64,000 nt of DNA, taken from NCBI RefSeq assembly GCF_006715095.1, contig NZ_VFMO01000001.1, forward strand, positions 868,001 to 932,000, given 5' to 3'. Positions 25,557 through 34,101 of the stretch are shown one piece after another. How positions within the stretch are numbered: the first letter of the stretch is position 1; every line of letters starts with the position of its first letter. Source of the stretch: Yimella lutea (GTDB taxonomy: Bacteria; Actinomycetota; Actinomycetes; Actinomycetales; Dermatophilaceae). Both the position numbers and the translations under genes were made by a program. A model generated the notes under the pieces. That model did not search any database, had not been told where the DNA came from, and worked only from the letters and a program-made list of their open reading frames with translations.

Positions 25557-26096
25557 TCAGACCTTCCGGCCGGTGCGGGCGAGCACCTTGGTGGTGCGGT
25601 CTGTGTCCTCGGGCACCTTCACCGGGTCGGCGAAGATTCCGGGAACGTACGCATGATCACCGAATCCGTCCACAGCAGAGTCGATCTCGTCGAGCTCGGC
25701 GTCCGTGAACTGCTCGTCGGTGCCCTGCGATCGGGCGAGATCCCAGCGGTGCACGAGCAGGTCGAAGCCGTAGAAACGGGCGAGGGTCTCGCCGACGGTG
25801 GTCGGTCCGAAGTAACCGTCGAACTGCTTGTCCGCGACTGACTGATCGCCGAGCAGGTCGGTCACCGCCTGGTTGTGCTCGCGCCACGCAGCGGCGGGAT
25901 CCTCAGCCGTTGCCGCTGCGGGGAGTTCGTGGCCCTGATTGCCGAGGAAGTCACGCTCGGTCTCCATGACGTGGTGCAACACATCGCGGGCGCTCCACCC
26001 CTCGCACGGGCTCGCGGCGTCCCAGTCGGTGACCGAGGCGACGACCTTGCTGAACGGTTCTTCGTGCCGGGTCCAGGTCTGCTGGATCTGTGTCAT
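25557..26096 (-). CDS. Mycothiol-dependent maleylpyruvate isomerase-like (DinB-fold) protein
   Basis: 179 residues. The N-terminal four-helix DinB-like domain contains CEGWSARDVLHHVMETERDF, with the metal-binding His pair, and HRWDLARS in the third helix. This is the TIGR03086/MDMPI-type family, in which some members use mycothiol as cofactor; most have no known substrate. The gene is divergent from an AraC-type regulator 74 bp away, a common regulator-target arrangement, but control is only inferred. Confidence 0.85.
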   Translation of the reverse strand: MTQIQQTWTRHEEPFSKVVASVTDWDAASPCEGWSARDVLHHVMETERDFLGNQGHELPAAATAEDPAAAWREHNQAVTDLLGDQSVADKQFDGYFGPTTVGETLARFYGFDLLVHRWDLARSQGTDEQFTDAELDEIDSAVDGFGDHAYVPGIFADPVKVPEDTDRTTKVLARTGRKV

Positions 26097-26155
26097 GACC
26101 TTCTCCTTCGTCGATCTTGATCGTGACGTTAGGGCAGCGTGCGCGGGCCGGTCTT

Positions 26156-26161
26156 GATAAT
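26156..26161 (+). promoter_or_regulatory. -10 box of AraC-type regulator gene
   Basis: GATAAT ends 9 nt before ATG 26171; the best consensus-like -10 in the window and compatible with a leaderless or very short leader. Confidence 0.5.
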
Positions 26162-26170
26162 TTCCGACAC

Positions 26171-26986
26171 ATGGCCAGAGCCGCGGACGACATTGAGCGC
26201 GCTCACCTGCGCGACCCGTCCGACCGCTCGTTCACGATTCATCGCTACGGGGCGCCTGAGCATCTGCGCGGTCTGCTGCGTCGCTTTTGGATTCCGGTGT
26301 GGGACGTGCCGGCGCCGGAGCAGTCGGTGCAGAAGGTGCTGCAGTACCCCGTCTGTCTGCTCATCACGACGCCTGCGTACTCGCGCTTCGGCGGCCCGAC
26401 GCGTGGTCTGTCGAGGACGGTGCTGGAGGGCGGATCGTGGGGGTTCGGTGCGATGTTCACTCCGGCCGCAGGGTCGCTGCTACTCGGCCGCCCGGTCAGC
26501 ACGATCACCGATCAGTCCATCGAGTTGGATGAGGTGTTCCCGGGACTCACGGTGAAGCTGCGCGAACTGATGGCTGCTGACCCGGACGATATCGGCGCCC
26601 ATGCGGAGGGACGAACGCTGGTGCAGGAGCGGCTCGAGCCACTGCTGCCCCTCGACGAGGAGTCATTGCTGATCAACGACCTGACCGAGGCCGCGGAGAC
26701 GGACCTGTCGATCACGAGCGTCGTGGAACTGTGTCGCCGCTTCGACTTGAACGAGCGCTCGCTGCAGCGTTTGTGCAACCGGCGGCTGGGGTTGACGCCG
26801 CTCTGGTTGATCCGTCGTCGCCGGTTGCACGAGGCGGCCGATCGCCTGCGTGAGAGTTCGGGGTCGTTGGCGGACGTCGCCGCCGTGCTCGGTTACGCCG
26901 ACCAGGCGCACTTCTCGCGCGACTTCAAGACGGCGACCGGAATGACGCCTGGCGAGTTCGCTCGGATGAACGCAGCCGCCGACTAG
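26171..26986 (+). CDS. AraC-family transcriptional regulator
   Basis: 271 residues. The N-terminal domain (about 30-150) has the pattern RRFWIPVWDVPAPEQSVQKVLQYPVCLL, as in DUF6597-type sensing domains; the C-terminal AraC domain has two HTH motifs, the second being DVAAVLGYADQAHFSRDFKTATGMTPGEF. ATG 26171 (MARAADDIERAH) was chosen from the -10 spacing; a start at 26117 adds 18 residues with no support. It lies next to the divergent MDMPI-like gene, its most likely target besides itself. Confidence 0.9.
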   Translation: MARAADDIERAHLRDPSDRSFTIHRYGAPEHLRGLLRRFWIPVWDVPAPEQSVQKVLQYPVCLLITTPAYSRFGGPTRGLSRTVLEGGSWGFGAMFTPAAGSLLLGRPVSTITDQSIELDEVFPGLTVKLRELMAADPDDIGAHAEGRTLVQERLEPLLPLDEESLLINDLTEAAETDLSITSVVELCRRFDLNERSLQRLCNRRLGLTPLWLIRRRRLHEAADRLRESSGSLADVAAVLGYADQAHFSRDFKTATGMTPGEFARMNAAAD

Positions 26987-27013
26987 CTGGGTCACCGCGC
27001 ATCGCTGACAGGG

Positions 27014-27067
27014 GCGCGGGGTCTCGAGATCTGCTCGCATCCCGACCCGCGCGGACCTCGACACCCC
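27014..27067. terminator. Convergent terminator with two competing stems
   Basis: GCGCGGGGTC (27014-27023) pairs with GACCCGCGC (27044-27052) with one bulged G; alternatively GGGGTCTCGAG (27018-27028) pairs with CTCGACACCCC (27057-27067) with one mismatch. It lies between the convergent AraC and Helicase_C_3 genes. Confidence 0.55.
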
Positions 27068-27101
27068 GTGCGTCTGACCGACTACCTGCCGTCGTTCCGC
27101 A

Positions 27102-29021
27102 TCAAGCGGGCGCGACGGCAGTGATGCGGTGCACGCTGATCGTCCGGACGTTCTCGCCGACGGTACCGGTCACCCGTCCTGCGTCCACCGAGCGCGGACG
27201 CATTGTGATCCGTCGGATGTTGCCCGATGTGTCGACATAGCCGACCCGGACGGGCACGCCGGTGGCCGCCGCGTCCAACAGCACGTCGACGGTCACTGCC
27301 GGGTCGCCGGTGGCCGGGGCTTCGGTCCCGGACGTCTGCAGTAGTTTCTCGACGAACTGCTCCGCGGCCGACGCCTCGACCGTGGTGCGGGTGACGGACG
27401 CGGACGGACGGGGCGACGGCGCCCGGGCGGGTTCACTGCCGATGACGGTCACGGCGCCGGACGCGTCCTCGGCGAGGGTGGAGTAGCCGATCTCGCGCAG
27501 GAGATTGAGAAGTCGAGCAGCCGGCAGCCGCGAGACCAGGACGGTCGGGGCAATTCGCAGCAGTTGCAACGGTTCTGCGGCCGAGTCGGCCACGAGCGCG
27601 TTCAGTAGTGACTCGTCATCACTACGCACGTACGACGATGCAGCCCCAACGCGAGTCACGCCGTGCCGTCGTGCGGCGTCGTCGATCAGGTACTCGAGCG
27701 ACTGCGGCAACGGGGTGAGACTCGCGGAGCGCAACTGTTCGCGCAGGCCGGCAGCCGAATGCCCTGCATCGAGCGCTCGGTTCATCGAGCGGTCGGTGAT
27801 CCGGAAAACAGTTGCCCCACCGCGAGATTCGACGTCGCCCACGGTGTGCATGAGGCGTCGCAGATCGTCCGTCAGCGGGCCGGGCGCGATCGCCGTCAGA
27901 TCAGCCTGCACGAGAACGTGATCGATCAGTGCGGGCAACAGCGGCGCGGCCACGGAGTCGTCCAGCCGGTCGGCGGCCAGGGCTCGTCCGACCGAACTCA
28001 GTCGTCCGTCGGCGACCAGTCCCAACCATTCCGCCTCTTGCACAGCGGCATCCGCGCGAGTCGGTACCCCGGGCGGCAGGCGCAGGGGGCGGTGCCAGCG
28101 CAACAGGACATCGACGTCGTCCACCGACACCGCGACCTCAGCGGACAGGTCGAGGAGCACCGACAGCACGTCGTGTCTGCGCTGGCGCATCATCGGCCAC
28201 ACGGAAGCATCCCCGAGCAGATTGACGACCGACCCGCCCGGGTCTCTGGACGCGACGAGGGACGGCGCGCGCAGCATTGTCCACCACGCCCGAGCGAGCG
28301 CGACCCAACGCGAGGCGGGCGGCTCCTGTAGCCAGTCGTCGTAGGCGGGGGTGGGCAACCAGGTCGGATCGATCTCTGCGTCGGGTGCGAGCAGCCCTGC
28401 AGCGTGGGCGAGTTCGGCGATGAATGCGCTGTGTTCGATCGTCGTGTCGAGATGCCCGGCGAGACCCTTGTGGTCGCGGACGGACACCCCGCCCTTGCTC
28501 ATCACTCGTGGCGGCGCCGCTTCCCAGTGTTCGGCGAGCGCCTCGACCTGCCACACCAGGTCGAGCGCCGCATGTCCGGCGTGCGCGTCGGCGGCCTTCT
28601 GGCTGCCCCCGGGTGTCCCGACCACGGGGTGGTGGAACGGGGCCTGGTCCAGATCGACTTCGGCGAGGAGCTGGGCGACCTCGCGGGTTGCGGTCAACCG
28701 GTCACCGTTGCGCCACACCAGTGCCCGGGTCCACAGGTCGTCCGCGAAGTCGGTGATGGCATCGACCTCGACAGCCAGGCGGGCCGCTGCGCCCGCAAGC
28801 TCACCCGACGAAGCAACCAGGGCGTCCAGGACGCGCAAGGCGTCAGCGGGCAGGGCGTCCACGGCACGTTGCACACTGCTGCGGGTCGCGGCTCGTGCCG
28901 CCAGCCCGGTCAGGTCGGACGTGCCGGGGTGAAGCAGATCGGGCCGGGCCACGACAAGATCGCGCAGTTCTTGCGGTGTCCTGGACCGGACGTCGTCGGC
29001 GAGGCTGCGGTGGGTGGGCAC
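27102..29021 (-). CDS. Helicase-associated (Helicase_C_3-like) protein, XPB companion
   Basis: 639 residues without helicase motifs. The N terminus (RSLADDVRSRTPQELRDLVVARPDLL, about 3-30) and the C-terminal half match the actinobacterial protein usually encoded beside XPB (the mycobacterial Rv0862c type), which carries a Helicase_C_3 domain. The last 100 residues, with VRVGYVDTSGNIRRITMRP and VRTISVHRITAV, look like a WYL-like small beta domain. The GTG start at 29021 has a TAACGT box (29033-29028) 6 nt upstream. Its separation from XPB by about 5.4 kb is unusual. Confidence 0.85.
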   Translation of the reverse strand: MPTHRSLADDVRSRTPQELRDLVVARPDLLHPGTSDLTGLAARAATRSSVQRAVDALPADALRVLDALVASSGELAGAAARLAVEVDAITDFADDLWTRALVWRNGDRLTATREVAQLLAEVDLDQAPFHHPVVGTPGGSQKAADAHAGHAALDLVWQVEALAEHWEAAPPRVMSKGGVSVRDHKGLAGHLDTTIEHSAFIAELAHAAGLLAPDAEIDPTWLPTPAYDDWLQEPPASRWVALARAWWTMLRAPSLVASRDPGGSVVNLLGDASVWPMMRQRRHDVLSVLLDLSAEVAVSVDDVDVLLRWHRPLRLPPGVPTRADAAVQEAEWLGLVADGRLSSVGRALAADRLDDSVAAPLLPALIDHVLVQADLTAIAPGPLTDDLRRLMHTVGDVESRGGATVFRITDRSMNRALDAGHSAAGLREQLRSASLTPLPQSLEYLIDDAARRHGVTRVGAASSYVRSDDESLLNALVADSAAEPLQLLRIAPTVLVSRLPAARLLNLLREIGYSTLAEDASGAVTVIGSEPARAPSPRPSASVTRTTVEASAAEQFVEKLLQTSGTEAPATGDPAVTVDVLLDAAATGVPVRVGYVDTSGNIRRITMRPRSVDAGRVTGTVGENVRTISVHRITAVAPA

Positions 29022-29027
29022 CAGACC

Positions 29028-29033
29028 ACGTTA
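29028..29033 (-). promoter_or_regulatory. Leaderless -10 box of Helicase_C_3 gene
   Basis: TAACGT on the minus strand ends 6 nt before GTG 29021. Confidence 0.55.
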
Positions 29034-29077
29034 GTCATCCCGTGCGTACGACGGCGCGATGTGCTTGATTGGGCGTC

Positions 29078-29989
29078 ATGAGTGATCGCGCACCCAGCGG
29101 GCAGCAATGGACCCTGAAGGCCCACGACCAGGAACTCGTCGTCGTCCAGGCGGGTGGAGGAATCCGCGAATACCGCTCGGGTGGAAGGCCACTGCTGCAC
29201 GGCTACCCGGTCGACGCAAAGGCCGATGCCGGACGGGGTCAGCACCTGATGCCGTGGCCCAACCGTATTCGAGACGGCAAGTACACCTACGCGGGCAAGG
29301 AGCAGCAGTTGGCGCTGTCCGAACCGGCACGATCGAACGCCTCCCACGGACTCACCCGTTGGGCGACCTGGCACCTGGTGGAGCAGAGTGACGATCGAGT
29401 GGTCGTCGGTTATTCGCTGCTGCCGCAACAGGGTTGGGATGGGATGCTCGAGCTGACCGTCACGTACTCGATCGGCGAGGACGGCCTCACCGTCACGCCT
29501 GCTGCAACGAACGCCGGCCGTGCAGCGGTGCCCTTCGGTTACGGCGCACACCCCTACCTCACGGCCGGGGAGGACACGGTCGACCAGCTGATCCTCGAAC
29601 TGCCTGCCGGCACCGTCATCGACGTGGACGACCGCCTCATCCCGACGGGCACCGCGCCCGTGCCGGCCGAGCTCGACTTCTCGACCGCGCGGCCGATCGC
29701 CGATACGCAGCTGGATCACGCGTACACCGATCTGCGCGCGGAGGACGGTCACTGGCGCATCACGGTACGGACCGACGAACACGCGACGACGCTCTGGGCC
29801 GATGCGGACGCGTTCGGCTACGCGCAAGCCTTCACCGGTGACTCGCTGCCCGATGGTAACGCTCGGCGCACCGGCGTCGCGGTCGAGCCGATGACCTGTC
29901 CGGCCAACGCTTTCAACACCGGCGAGGGCCTCATCGAGCTGCAACCCGGACAGACCTGGTCGGCGTCGTGGGGCGTTACGGGAGAATGA
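29078..29989 (+). CDS. Aldose 1-epimerase family protein
   Basis: 303 residues of the galactose-mutarotase fold. The catalytic surroundings are visible: MPWPNRIRDGKYTYAGKE, NASHGLTRWATW with the general-acid His, YGAHPYLTAGED with the second His, and the catalytic Glu in GVAVEPMTCPANAFNTGEGL. It may act on glucose or a related aldose. ATG 29078 was chosen over TTG 29069. menD follows after 4 bp. Confidence 0.9.
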   Translation: MSDRAPSGQQWTLKAHDQELVVVQAGGGIREYRSGGRPLLHGYPVDAKADAGRGQHLMPWPNRIRDGKYTYAGKEQQLALSEPARSNASHGLTRWATWHLVEQSDDRVVVGYSLLPQQGWDGMLELTVTYSIGEDGLTVTPAATNAGRAAVPFGYGAHPYLTAGEDTVDQLILELPAGTVIDVDDRLIPTGTAPVPAELDFSTARPIADTQLDHAYTDLRAEDGHWRITVRTDEHATTLWADADAFGYAQAFTGDSLPDGNARRTGVAVEPMTCPANAFNTGEGLIELQPGQTWSASWGVTGE

Positions 29990-29993
29990 CGCC

Positions 29994-31727
29994 GTGAACC
30001 CCTCCATGGCCTTCGCGACCGTGCTGATCGACGAGCTCGTCCGGCACGGCGTACGTGACATCGTCCTGGCTCCCGGCTCCCGATCGGCGCCGCTGGCGTA
30101 CGCCGCGCTCGAGGCCGAGAAGGCCGGACGACTTCGGCTGCACGTGCGCATCGACGAACGGTCGGCGGGGTTCCTCGCCCTCGGCATGGCGAAGATCCGT
30201 CGGATCCCGGTGCCGATCATCACCACCAGCGGCACCGCGGTGGCCAACCTGCACCCGGCCGTCCTCGAGGCGCACCATGCCCATGTGCCGATGCTCGTCC
30301 TCTCGGCCGACCGGCCGCCGGAGATGCGCGCTGTCGGTGCCAACCAGACCACCGACCAGGTGAAGATCTTCGGCAACTCCACCCGCTGGTTCTACGAGTT
30401 CGGCGTACCCGAAAGGCGTGCGGGTCAACAGGATTGGTGGCGTTCGATCGTCGGACGTGCCCTCGCCGAAGCGACCGGCATACCCGCGGGCGACGCCGGG
30501 CCGGTGCACCTGAACATTCCGCTGCGCGCCCCATTGGTGCCGGACGTCGACAGTGAGGGTTGGCCGGAGGACCTCAGCGGTCTGCCGCGCGGTGAGTCCT
30601 GGCTCAACATCCGCCAGGTCGACAGCCACCGCGCTGTGGCTGCCGGGCCCGGCATCGCCCCCGTGCCGCGCACGCTGGTCGTGCTGGGTGACCTGCCCGA
30701 GCCGTCGATGGCCGCCGAGGTCGCCGAGCTCGCGGACGCGGCGGGCTGGCCGGTCATCGCCGAACCGTTCGGTCAGTACCACCGTGGACGGGTCACCCCG
30801 CACGGGGCGCTGATCCTGCGTGCCACCGAATGGCTGGAGCGCAACCGGCCAGAACGCGTCCTTGTGGCCGGACGCACCACCCTCGATCGGGAGGTGGGCA
30901 AACTGCTGCGCCATCCGGACGTCTCGGTCGAGGTCGTCACCGCCGGCACCTCGTGGGCGGGCTCGAGTCACCACACCCGCCGCGTGCACGCGTGGGAGGA
31001 CATCGAGCGCAGCCGGACGGCGGTCGCCAGTTGCGCGGACCGCGCGTGGAGCGCCCGGTGGCGTCGTGCCAGCACTGCGCTGTCCGAGGCCGCGACACCG
31101 CTCATCGAGGGCAGCTGGCCTTCCGGCATGACCGTCGCCCGGACGGTGGTGCACAACCTGCCCGACGGCTCTGCGATCGTGATCGGCCCGTCCAACATCG
31201 TCCGAGACCTCGATCTTGCGCGAAACCCCAATCGCATTGCGCGAGAGGTGGTTTCGGTAGCCAATCGCGGTTTGGCAGGCATCGACGGCATGGTGTCGAC
31301 CGCCGCGGGCGTCGCGCTCTCGCGTCCGGAACGACCGACGTACGCACTGATGGGCGATCTCACGTTCCTGCACGACGGCAACGCGTTGCTGATCGGCCCG
31401 GACAACGACAAGCCGGACTTGACGATCGTCGTGCTGAACGACGACGGCGGTGGCATCTTCAGCACCTTGGAGCCGGGCCAGGACCACTTGACCGATTCCT
31501 TCGAGCGCATCTTCGGAACGCCGACCGGCGCCAACCTCGAGCTGGTGTGTCGGGCGCGCAGCACGCAGTACGAGCTCATCACCGACCGCGACACGCTCGC
31601 CGATCGAATCGCCAACCCCAGCAAGGGGGTTCGGGTGCTGGAGGTACGCATCGAGCGTTCTGCCGAGCGTCCTCTGCACGAACGTCTTGCGGAGGTCGCC
31701 CGACACGCGCTGGCCGAACTGGACTGA
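29994..31727 (+). CDS. menD: SEPHCHC synthase MenD
   Basis: A thiamine-diphosphate enzyme joining isochorismate and 2-oxoglutarate, the first committed menaquinone step. The 577 residues show the N-terminal PYR domain motif APGSRSAPLAYAA, the catalytic Glu in RIDERSAGFLALG, and the ThDP-binding signature GDLTFLHDGNALL followed by VVLNDDGGGIF. The start is GTG 29994. A GAGAAT box at 29982-29987 sits 6 nt upstream, so menD may have its own leaderless promoter inside the galM end, in addition to readthrough from galM. Confidence 0.95.
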   Translation: MNPSMAFATVLIDELVRHGVRDIVLAPGSRSAPLAYAALEAEKAGRLRLHVRIDERSAGFLALGMAKIRRIPVPIITTSGTAVANLHPAVLEAHHAHVPMLVLSADRPPEMRAVGANQTTDQVKIFGNSTRWFYEFGVPERRAGQQDWWRSIVGRALAEATGIPAGDAGPVHLNIPLRAPLVPDVDSEGWPEDLSGLPRGESWLNIRQVDSHRAVAAGPGIAPVPRTLVVLGDLPEPSMAAEVAELADAAGWPVIAEPFGQYHRGRVTPHGALILRATEWLERNRPERVLVAGRTTLDREVGKLLRHPDVSVEVVTAGTSWAGSSHHTRRVHAWEDIERSRTAVASCADRAWSARWRRASTALSEAATPLIEGSWPSGMTVARTVVHNLPDGSAIVIGPSNIVRDLDLARNPNRIAREVVSVANRGLAGIDGMVSTAAGVALSRPERPTYALMGDLTFLHDGNALLIGPDNDKPDLTIVVLNDDGGGIFSTLEPGQDHLTDSFERIFGTPTGANLELVCRARSTQYELITDRDTLADRIANPSKGVRVLEVRIERSAERPLHERLAEVARHALAELD

Positions 31728-31733
31728 TCGCGC

Positions 31734-31979
31734 TCAGTCGGCCGATGGCAGAGACGGGTGATCCGTCGGATACACGCCGATGGCGAATCCGTACACCGTG
31801 TCACCCGAGCGCGGCATCCGGTCGAACTCCTCGACGAGTTCAGCCATCCGGTGCCAGAACTGCGACGCCTGGTCCTGGGAAAGGCGGGCGTGCCGGATGA
31901 AGCCCCACAGCTTGCCGCGTTCGTAGGCGGGGCCGGATTCCTGCGCGGCGACCGCGAAATCGTTGAAGTCCAGCGGCAT
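31734..31979 (-). CDS. Small protein of unknown function next to menD
   Basis: 81 residues, soluble, with LDFNDFAVAAQESGPAYERGK, LWGFIRHARLSQDQASQFW and FDRMPRSGDTVYGFAIGVYP. I do not recognise the family, but the composition and codon use are those of a real gene. It is convergent with menD (6 bp apart) and divergent from the hydrolase gene. No link to menaquinone synthesis can be shown. Confidence 0.7.
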   Translation of the reverse strand: MPLDFNDFAVAAQESGPAYERGKLWGFIRHARLSQDQASQFWHRMAELVEEFDRMPRSGDTVYGFAIGVYPTDHPSLPSAD

Positions 31980-32071
31980 TGCGCCGCGATCGGCGGCGGG
32001 TTCGGCCGGTCAGACTAGCATCGTCGAACGTTCCAAAAATGTGGATCATTGCCTCGAGAAAGCTGCTTCTC

Positions 32072-32641
32072 ATGACCGACGTGCTGCTCTACCACCACAT
32101 CCAGGGCCTGACCGACGGCGTCCGTGCTTTTGCCGACGAGCTACGCGAGGCCGGGCACACGGTGCACTCACCCGACCTGTTCGAGGGGCGGACATTCCCC
32201 AGCATCGAGGACGGCTTCGCCTATGCGAAGGAGGTGGGGTTCGAGGAGTTGGGCGAGCGAGGCGTCGCTGCTGCCCAGGAGTACGGAACCGATCTCGTGT
32301 ATGCGGGCTTCTCGTTCGGTGTGGCGATCGCCCAGCAGCTGGCCCAGACCCGATCCGGCGCACGCGGCGCGCTGTTCATGTACTCCTGCCTGCCGGCCAG
32401 CGAGTTCGGAGCGTGGCCGGCCGGGCTGCCCGTGCAGATCCACGGCAAGGAAGGCGACGAGTACTTCGACGAGGACCTGCCCGCAGCACGTGAGCTCACC
32501 GAATCTGAGTCCAATGCAGAGCTGTTCGTCTACCCGGGCGATCAGCACCTGTTCGCCGACAGTTCTCTCGACGCCTACGACCCGCAGGCGGCAGCCTTGC
32601 TCATGGAGCGGGCCAAGGCCTTCCTTGGCGGGCTTGACTGA
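32072..32641 (+). CDS. Dienelactone hydrolase-family alpha/beta hydrolase
   Basis: 189 residues, about 50 shorter than classical dienelactone hydrolase. The nucleophile elbow is GFSFG, so Ser replaces the classical Cys. QIHGKEGDEYFDEDLP supplies the acid and YPGDQHLF the His, giving a Ser-Asp-His triad. ATG 32072 has a GAGAAAG ribosome site; MWII at 32039 is an alternative start. The substrate is unknown. It shares a 92-bp intergenic region with the divergent small gene. Confidence 0.88.
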   Translation: MTDVLLYHHIQGLTDGVRAFADELREAGHTVHSPDLFEGRTFPSIEDGFAYAKEVGFEELGERGVAAAQEYGTDLVYAGFSFGVAIAQQLAQTRSGARGALFMYSCLPASEFGAWPAGLPVQIHGKEGDEYFDEDLPAARELTESESNAELFVYPGDQHLFADSSLDAYDPQAAALLMERAKAFLGGLD

Positions 32642-32653
32642 GCGCTCCGGCAA

Positions 32654-32714
32654 CGAAAAGTCCGCAGAACCAGTAGACCGACTCGCCGATTCTGCGGACT
32701 TTCGGGTTGTTCAG
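32654..32714. terminator. Hairpin element, family B copy 2
   Basis: CGAAAAGTCCGCAGAA (32654-32669) pairs with TTCTGCGGACTTTCG (32690-32704), 15 bp with one bulged A and a 20-nt loop; GGGTTGTTCA follows and contains the stop codon of the minus-strand gene. It lies between convergent genes and matches 7364-7422. Confidence 0.85.
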
Positions 32715-33559
32715 ACGTGCTCGTGGTGATCCGAACTCTCGCTCGGTGCAAGGCGGACGGTGCCGCTGCCGGTGCGAGCGCTGAGCTTGACGAAGTCTTG
32801 GCCGGGGGCCGGTTCGCCGGCGGAAGGCAGCGTCGACTCCACCGGACGTCCGGAGACCACGTCCGTCCAGACCGGAGTGCCTTCGGGGACGTGCACGCTG
32901 ACCGAACCACTGCCGGTCTTGGCATCGATCTCGCCGTGCTGGAGGCGACTTACGGACACGTCGCCACTGCCGGTGCGTCCCCGCACCTTGCCCCGAGCCC
33001 CCTCGATCGACAGGCTTCCGGAGCCGGCCTTGAACGAGAGTTCGCCGAACAAGTCGCTGATGCTGACGTCGCCGGAGCCGGTGGCGATGATCGCCTCGCC
33101 GTCGAGGCGTCCGGCTCGGACGCCACCGGACCCGGTGCGCAGTCGGGCGTCGCCCTGCAGGTGAGCCACCGTGATCCGGCCCGAACCGGTGTCGACGAGG
33201 GTCTCGCGTCGGACCCGGTCGAGCACCACGTGGCCTGATCCGGCCTTGCACTGCATCGAGCGCAGCTCACCCTGCTGGGTCACCGGCGCGCTACCTGACT
33301 GCACGATGACGTCACTGTCGCCCGGAACGTGGATGCGCAGGTCGACGGCCCATTCGCGTCCGCCGCCCAGGCCCCGCGGCCGCGGGGTGACCACGCGCAG
33401 CGAGCGACCGCGCTGCTCGACCAGCACCTCGTCCGCGTGAGTGCCTTCGATCTCGACCGAGACGTCGGTGGATCTCGTGGCGTCCAGGTGGACCGAGCCG
33501 CCCTGGATCTCCACGTACAGCTCGACAGGTTCGCGGGCCTCGAACTGTTCGTGTCGCAT
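32711..33559 (-). CDS. DUF4097 family beta-repeat protein
   Basis: 282 residues. After an N-terminal strand region (QFEAREPVELYVEIQGGSVHLD), the sequence repeats GSG-centred turns at about 18-20 residue spacing: KAGSGHVVLD, DTGSGRITVA, RTGSGGVRAG, ATGSGDVSIS, KAGSGSLSIE, RTGSGDVSVS, KTGSGSVSVH and RTGSGTVRLA. This is the DUF4097 adhesin-like beta-helix family, function unknown. There is no signal peptide, so it is probably cytoplasmic. The ATG at 33559 follows the RHH gene stop by 2 nt, a tight operon. Confidence 0.9.
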   Translation of the reverse strand: MRHEQFEAREPVELYVEIQGGSVHLDATRSTDVSVEIEGTHADEVLVEQRGRSLRVVTPRPRGLGGGREWAVDLRIHVPGDSDVIVQSGSAPVTQQGELRSMQCKAGSGHVVLDRVRRETLVDTGSGRITVAHLQGDARLRTGSGGVRAGRLDGEAIIATGSGDVSISDLFGELSFKAGSGSLSIEGARGKVRGRTGSGDVSVSRLQHGEIDAKTGSGSVSVHVPEGTPVWTDVVSGRPVESTLPSAGEPAPGQDFVKLSARTGSGTVRLAPSESSDHHEHV

Positions 33560-33561
33560 GA

Positions 33562-34101
33562 TCAGTTCCACCCCTTCATGTGTCGGCTGCCCTTTCGTCC
33601 GGTGAACGGGTCCTGACCGAGGAAGTGGTTGATCAGTTCGCTGGGGTCCATCTGAAACCCGTCCTTGATCGTGGAAACGCGAATTGCGTTGACGATCCAC
33701 GTGTTCAGCGACTGGTTGGCAGCCTCGGCGCGAGCCTCGGCCTTGGCCTTGACCGCCTCGGGCAGGCGTACCGTGACGCGGGCCAGGCCGCCTTCGTCCT
33801 CGGGTTCGGCGTCCTTGTCCAGGTGAGGGGGCGACGGGGGAGTGGGCGGACTCGGCAGCGGCGCGTTGATCGCGAAGTCGAGGTCGCGACCGACCAGTTT
33901 CACATCGACCGAACCCGACGGCATCTTGGCCGTGATCTCGGCGGCAGCGGCGCTGACCGCCTCCATGATGGCCAGTCGCGCGGATGCGTCGATGGCGTAC
34001 GAGAGGCGTTCGGCGACGAACTTCTCGCCGTCCTCCCCGGCGGCACGGGCGGCAGCGAGCAGGTCCTGCCGCATTCCTTCGATGTACGGAGTGATGTCCA
34101 T
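33562..34101 (-). CDS. Ribbon-helix-helix protein (HicB-antitoxin-like)
   Basis: 179 residues. A helical N-terminal domain (MDITPYIEGMRQDLLAAAR and GEKFVAERLSYAIDASARLA) is followed by a Pro/Asp linker and a C-terminal RHH: ARVTVRLPEAVKAKAEARAEAANQSLNTWIVNAI, the usual RHH strand-helix-helix pattern. It resembles proteins annotated as HicB-family antitoxins, but no HicA toxin is adjacent. Upstream ATG 34107 and GTG 34110 are in frame; ATG 34101 fits the CATAGT box spacing of 7 nt. It probably represses its own operon, including the DUF4097 gene. Confidence 0.85.
   Translation of the reverse strand: MDITPYIEGMRQDLLAAARAAGEDGEKFVAERLSYAIDASARLAIMEAVSAAAAEITAKMPSGSVDVKLVGRDLDFAINAPLPSPPTPPSPPHLDKDAEPEDEGGLARVTVRLPEAVKAKAEARAEAANQSLNTWIVNAIRVSTIKDGFQMDPSELINHFLGQDPFTGRKGSRHMKGWN

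Noticed and set aside
32022..32034. LexA/SOS box at GTCGAACGTTC
   Set aside because: The actinobacterial SOS box needs a 4-nt spacer between GAAC and GTTC; here they abut, and neither neighbour is a repair gene.
33562..34101. HicA-HicB toxin-antitoxin pair
   Set aside because: No HicA-like small dsRBD gene next to the HicB-like gene; the partner is DUF4097.
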